This document shows positions 62,706 to 64,000 of a stretch of 64,000 nt of DNA, piece after piece. The position numbers were made by a program, and so were the translations under genes. This stretch comes from CBFHSD01 sp965658375. Lineage in GTDB: Bacteria; Bacteroidota; Bacteroidia; Flavobacteriales_G; Salibacteraceae. Location: NCBI GenBank assembly GCA_965658375.1, contig CBFHSD010000006.1:11507-75506 (forward strand), in the 5' to 3' direction. The notes beneath the pieces were generated by a model. It had not been told where the DNA came from. It saw only the letters and a program-made list of their open reading frames with translations, and ran no database searches. Every line of letters starts with the position of its first letter. Within the stretch, counting starts at the first letter, position 1.

Positions 62706-64000
62706 TTGACTTTTCTTGAAAAGGTTCGTAAAAATCTGGCGGGAAACCACTAACAGTACGCCATATCTCGTACCAAATAGGCACATCATTTAAGAGAGCA
62801 ATGGCTCTAGCTCCAGAACCAATGCGGATGCTCTTTGGCCAAGCAGGGTAATTTGGATCTGGCACTACTAAGACTCTATACATCCCATTATCACTTATGA
62901 AATTGTCTACTGCCAACACCTGTCCTTGATAGGTACCGAAGCTTAAATTATTCCATCCTGAAAAAACAATGGCTGGCCATCCATCAAACATAAAGCTCAC
63001 TCTTTGCTGACTTTTTAAGAATGGTAAATGCTGTGCTTCTATGTACATGTTCACGGCCAAATCGTATTCAGTTGGAACCAATGTAATGAGAGGTTCACCC
63101 GCTTTTACGTTTTCTCCCAAGCCCGTTCTCAAGGTTTGGGTAATAATGCCATGTTGCTTTGCTGTCAAGTAATAGTAACCCTTTCGAACTGTGTAGTTCA
63201 TGTACTGGTTTTGGAGTTTGGTTACCATACCTTCACCTTCGTACATGTTAGACAAGGCGGTGAATTTATCTGACTCTGCCTTGGATATTTTGTTGCTGTA
63301 TTCGTTCTCAATATTCGCAAGTTCAACCTGAATATTGATGTACTTATTTCTTGAAGTTAACAGCTTATTTTCGGCCTGTATTCTCTTCGCCTCTTCATTC
63401 TGAAGCTTTAGACCGTATCGTTCCAACTCTGTCAAAGATTTTAGTCCTTCTTTATGCAATTGTTCATTTCGCGTATACTGTCTGTCTGCAATTTGATAAT
63501 TGGTTTTTGCTGCTTCCAGCCCTCCACTATCAGTGGTGATCTGAAGTTTTGCCTGCAACAAGTAGTTCTCATACTGCTGCACTTTGAGGCGCTCTTCTTT
63601 TAATAAAGCATCTATTTGAGCATCTAAGGCCTTTACCTTACTCATGTAAGATTCTACCGTAGATTCTTTCGCTTTGATTTGGCTCTCTGAACGCTCGAGA
63701 AGATCTGGATCAAAGTAATCATCTTTTACTTCAGAAATAAAAAGCAGAGTGTCTCCTTTCGCAACAGTGTCTCCTTCTGCCACATACCACTTTTCAATTC
63801 TACCATCAATGACACTTTGAATGGTTTGAGGGCGTTGCTCTGGGTACCTTGTTGTCACAACCCCTTTAGATGCAATTGTTTGTGTCCAAGGAATAAAAGA
63901 AATGAAAGGGATGGCAACGAGTACCATAGCGAGGATGAACTTTACGGCTTTGTTTCCCGTATATTTTTGAACTTTATGAAAGGAGGTAAACTTGGTTTTC
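62680..64000 (-). CDS. membrane-fusion (HlyD-type) protein, N-terminus outside window
   Basis: Periplasmic adaptor of a tripartite exporter. The ATG at 63925-63927 is probably internal: the frame stays open to the right edge, encoding TSFHKVQKYTGNKAVKFILA before the TM segment (MVLVAIPFISFIPW), so the true start lies outside. A lipoyl-like half motif, SVIDGRIEKWYVAEGDTVAKGDTL, is followed by long coiled coils (about 110-260 from that Met) and the second lipoyl half GIITQTLRTGLGENVKAGEPLI. A beta-barrel domain closes it. An ABC transporter or similar pump is expected upstream. The cargo is unknown. Confidence 0.87.
   Translation of the reverse strand, partial: KTKFTSFHKVQKYTGNKAVKFILAMVLVAIPFISFIPWTQTIASKGVVTTRYPEQRPQTIQSVIDGRIEKWYVAEGDTVAKGDTLLFISEVKDDYFDPDLLERSESQIKAKESTVESYMSKVKALDAQIDALLKEERLKVQQYENYLLQAKLQITTDSGGLEAAKTNYQIADRQYTRNEQLHKEGLKSLTELERYGLKLQNEEAKRIQAENKLLTSRNKYINIQVELANIENEYSNKISKAESDKFTALSNMYEGEGMVTKLQNQYMNYTVRKGYYYLTAKQHGIITQTLRTGLGENVKAGEPLITLVPTEYDLAVNMYIEAQHLPFLKSQQRVSFMFDGWPAIVFSGWNNLSFGTYQGQVLAVDNFISDNGMYRVLVVPDPNYPAWPKSIRIGSGARAIALLNDVPIWYEIWRTVSGFPPDFYEPFQEKSNAKEDKKK

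Noticed and set aside
62706..62789. Longer start for the TolC-family gene.
   Set aside because: It would overlap the membrane-fusion gene by over 100 bases and displace the clear signal peptide beginning at 62705.
1..64000. tRNA or rRNA genes, CRISPR arrays, insertion sequences, prophage or integrase genes.
   Set aside because: None was seen. Gaps between genes are short (largest about 207 bases) and contain only promoters, terminators or nothing recognisable.

Overview
The window is a stretch of chromosome from a member of the Bacteroidota, most likely a marine or aquatic flavobacterium-like lineage. The evidence is the AT-rich composition and the -7 promoter motif TAnnTTTG upstream of many genes. 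Other signs are cargo proteins with type IX secretion (T9SS) C-terminal domains of both types A and B, a fused SecDF, and a type III glutamine synthetase. Several families largely confined to this phylum are also present (DUF2851, DUF4249, DUF4924, DUF5606). No species can be named from the sequence alone. Coding density is high. No gene-free gap exceeds about 210 bases, and no rRNA, tRNA, CRISPR array or insertion sequence was seen.

Layout. 1-4265: minus-strand genes for an acyl-CoA dehydrogenase (cut by the window edge), a helix-hairpin-helix protein, an alanine:cation symporter and an NAD-dependent sugar-type reductase. 4262-9905: a compact minus-strand cluster reading purM, prfA, pyrF, DUF2851, PspC, K+ channel, then the reductase. 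9967-18812: a PorE-like OmpA protein, glutamine synthetase III, a Ca2+/Na+ exchanger, TatA and SecDF, with hairpin terminators closing three of these units. 18923-20341: a DCC thiol-oxidoreductase-like gene and malate dehydrogenase, convergent on a shared terminator. 20505-27861: a secreted-protein operon with a small exported protein, a 1215-residue T9SS surface protein, a TonB-dependent receptor and a DUF4249 lipoprotein. 27960-29807: an ECF sigma factor with a bitopic, anti-sigma-like T9SS-domain protein. 29947-37835: purB and an ABC exporter, the relic of a hybrid histidine kinase, a small lipoprotein, and the polyphosphate pair ppk1/ppx.

38043-46901: an unknown cytosolic protein, ComEC, an SLC12-like cotransporter, a fused OlsF-type acyltransferase, a metallo-beta-lactamase-fold hydrolase, DUF4924 and an OmpH/Skp protein. 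47005-49965: a three-gene minus-strand cluster of a formyltransferase and two glycosyltransferases. 50097-56719: murB, DUF5606, a T9SS-exported subtilase, an orphan HsdR-N-like nuclease domain, AMP nucleosidase and holA. 56815-64000: a TonB-dependent receptor broken by an in-frame TGA, gyrB, a TolC-type outer-membrane protein and a membrane-fusion protein that runs off the window.

Most of this is housekeeping metabolism and envelope biology. I found no clear, complete, undescribed defence or mobile system. The items most worth a second look are the sigma factor paired with a T9SS-domain membrane protein, the two interrupted genes (hybrid kinase and second TonB receptor), the orphan HsdR-N protein beside holA, and a strong promoter placed almost at the start codon of the DCC gene.
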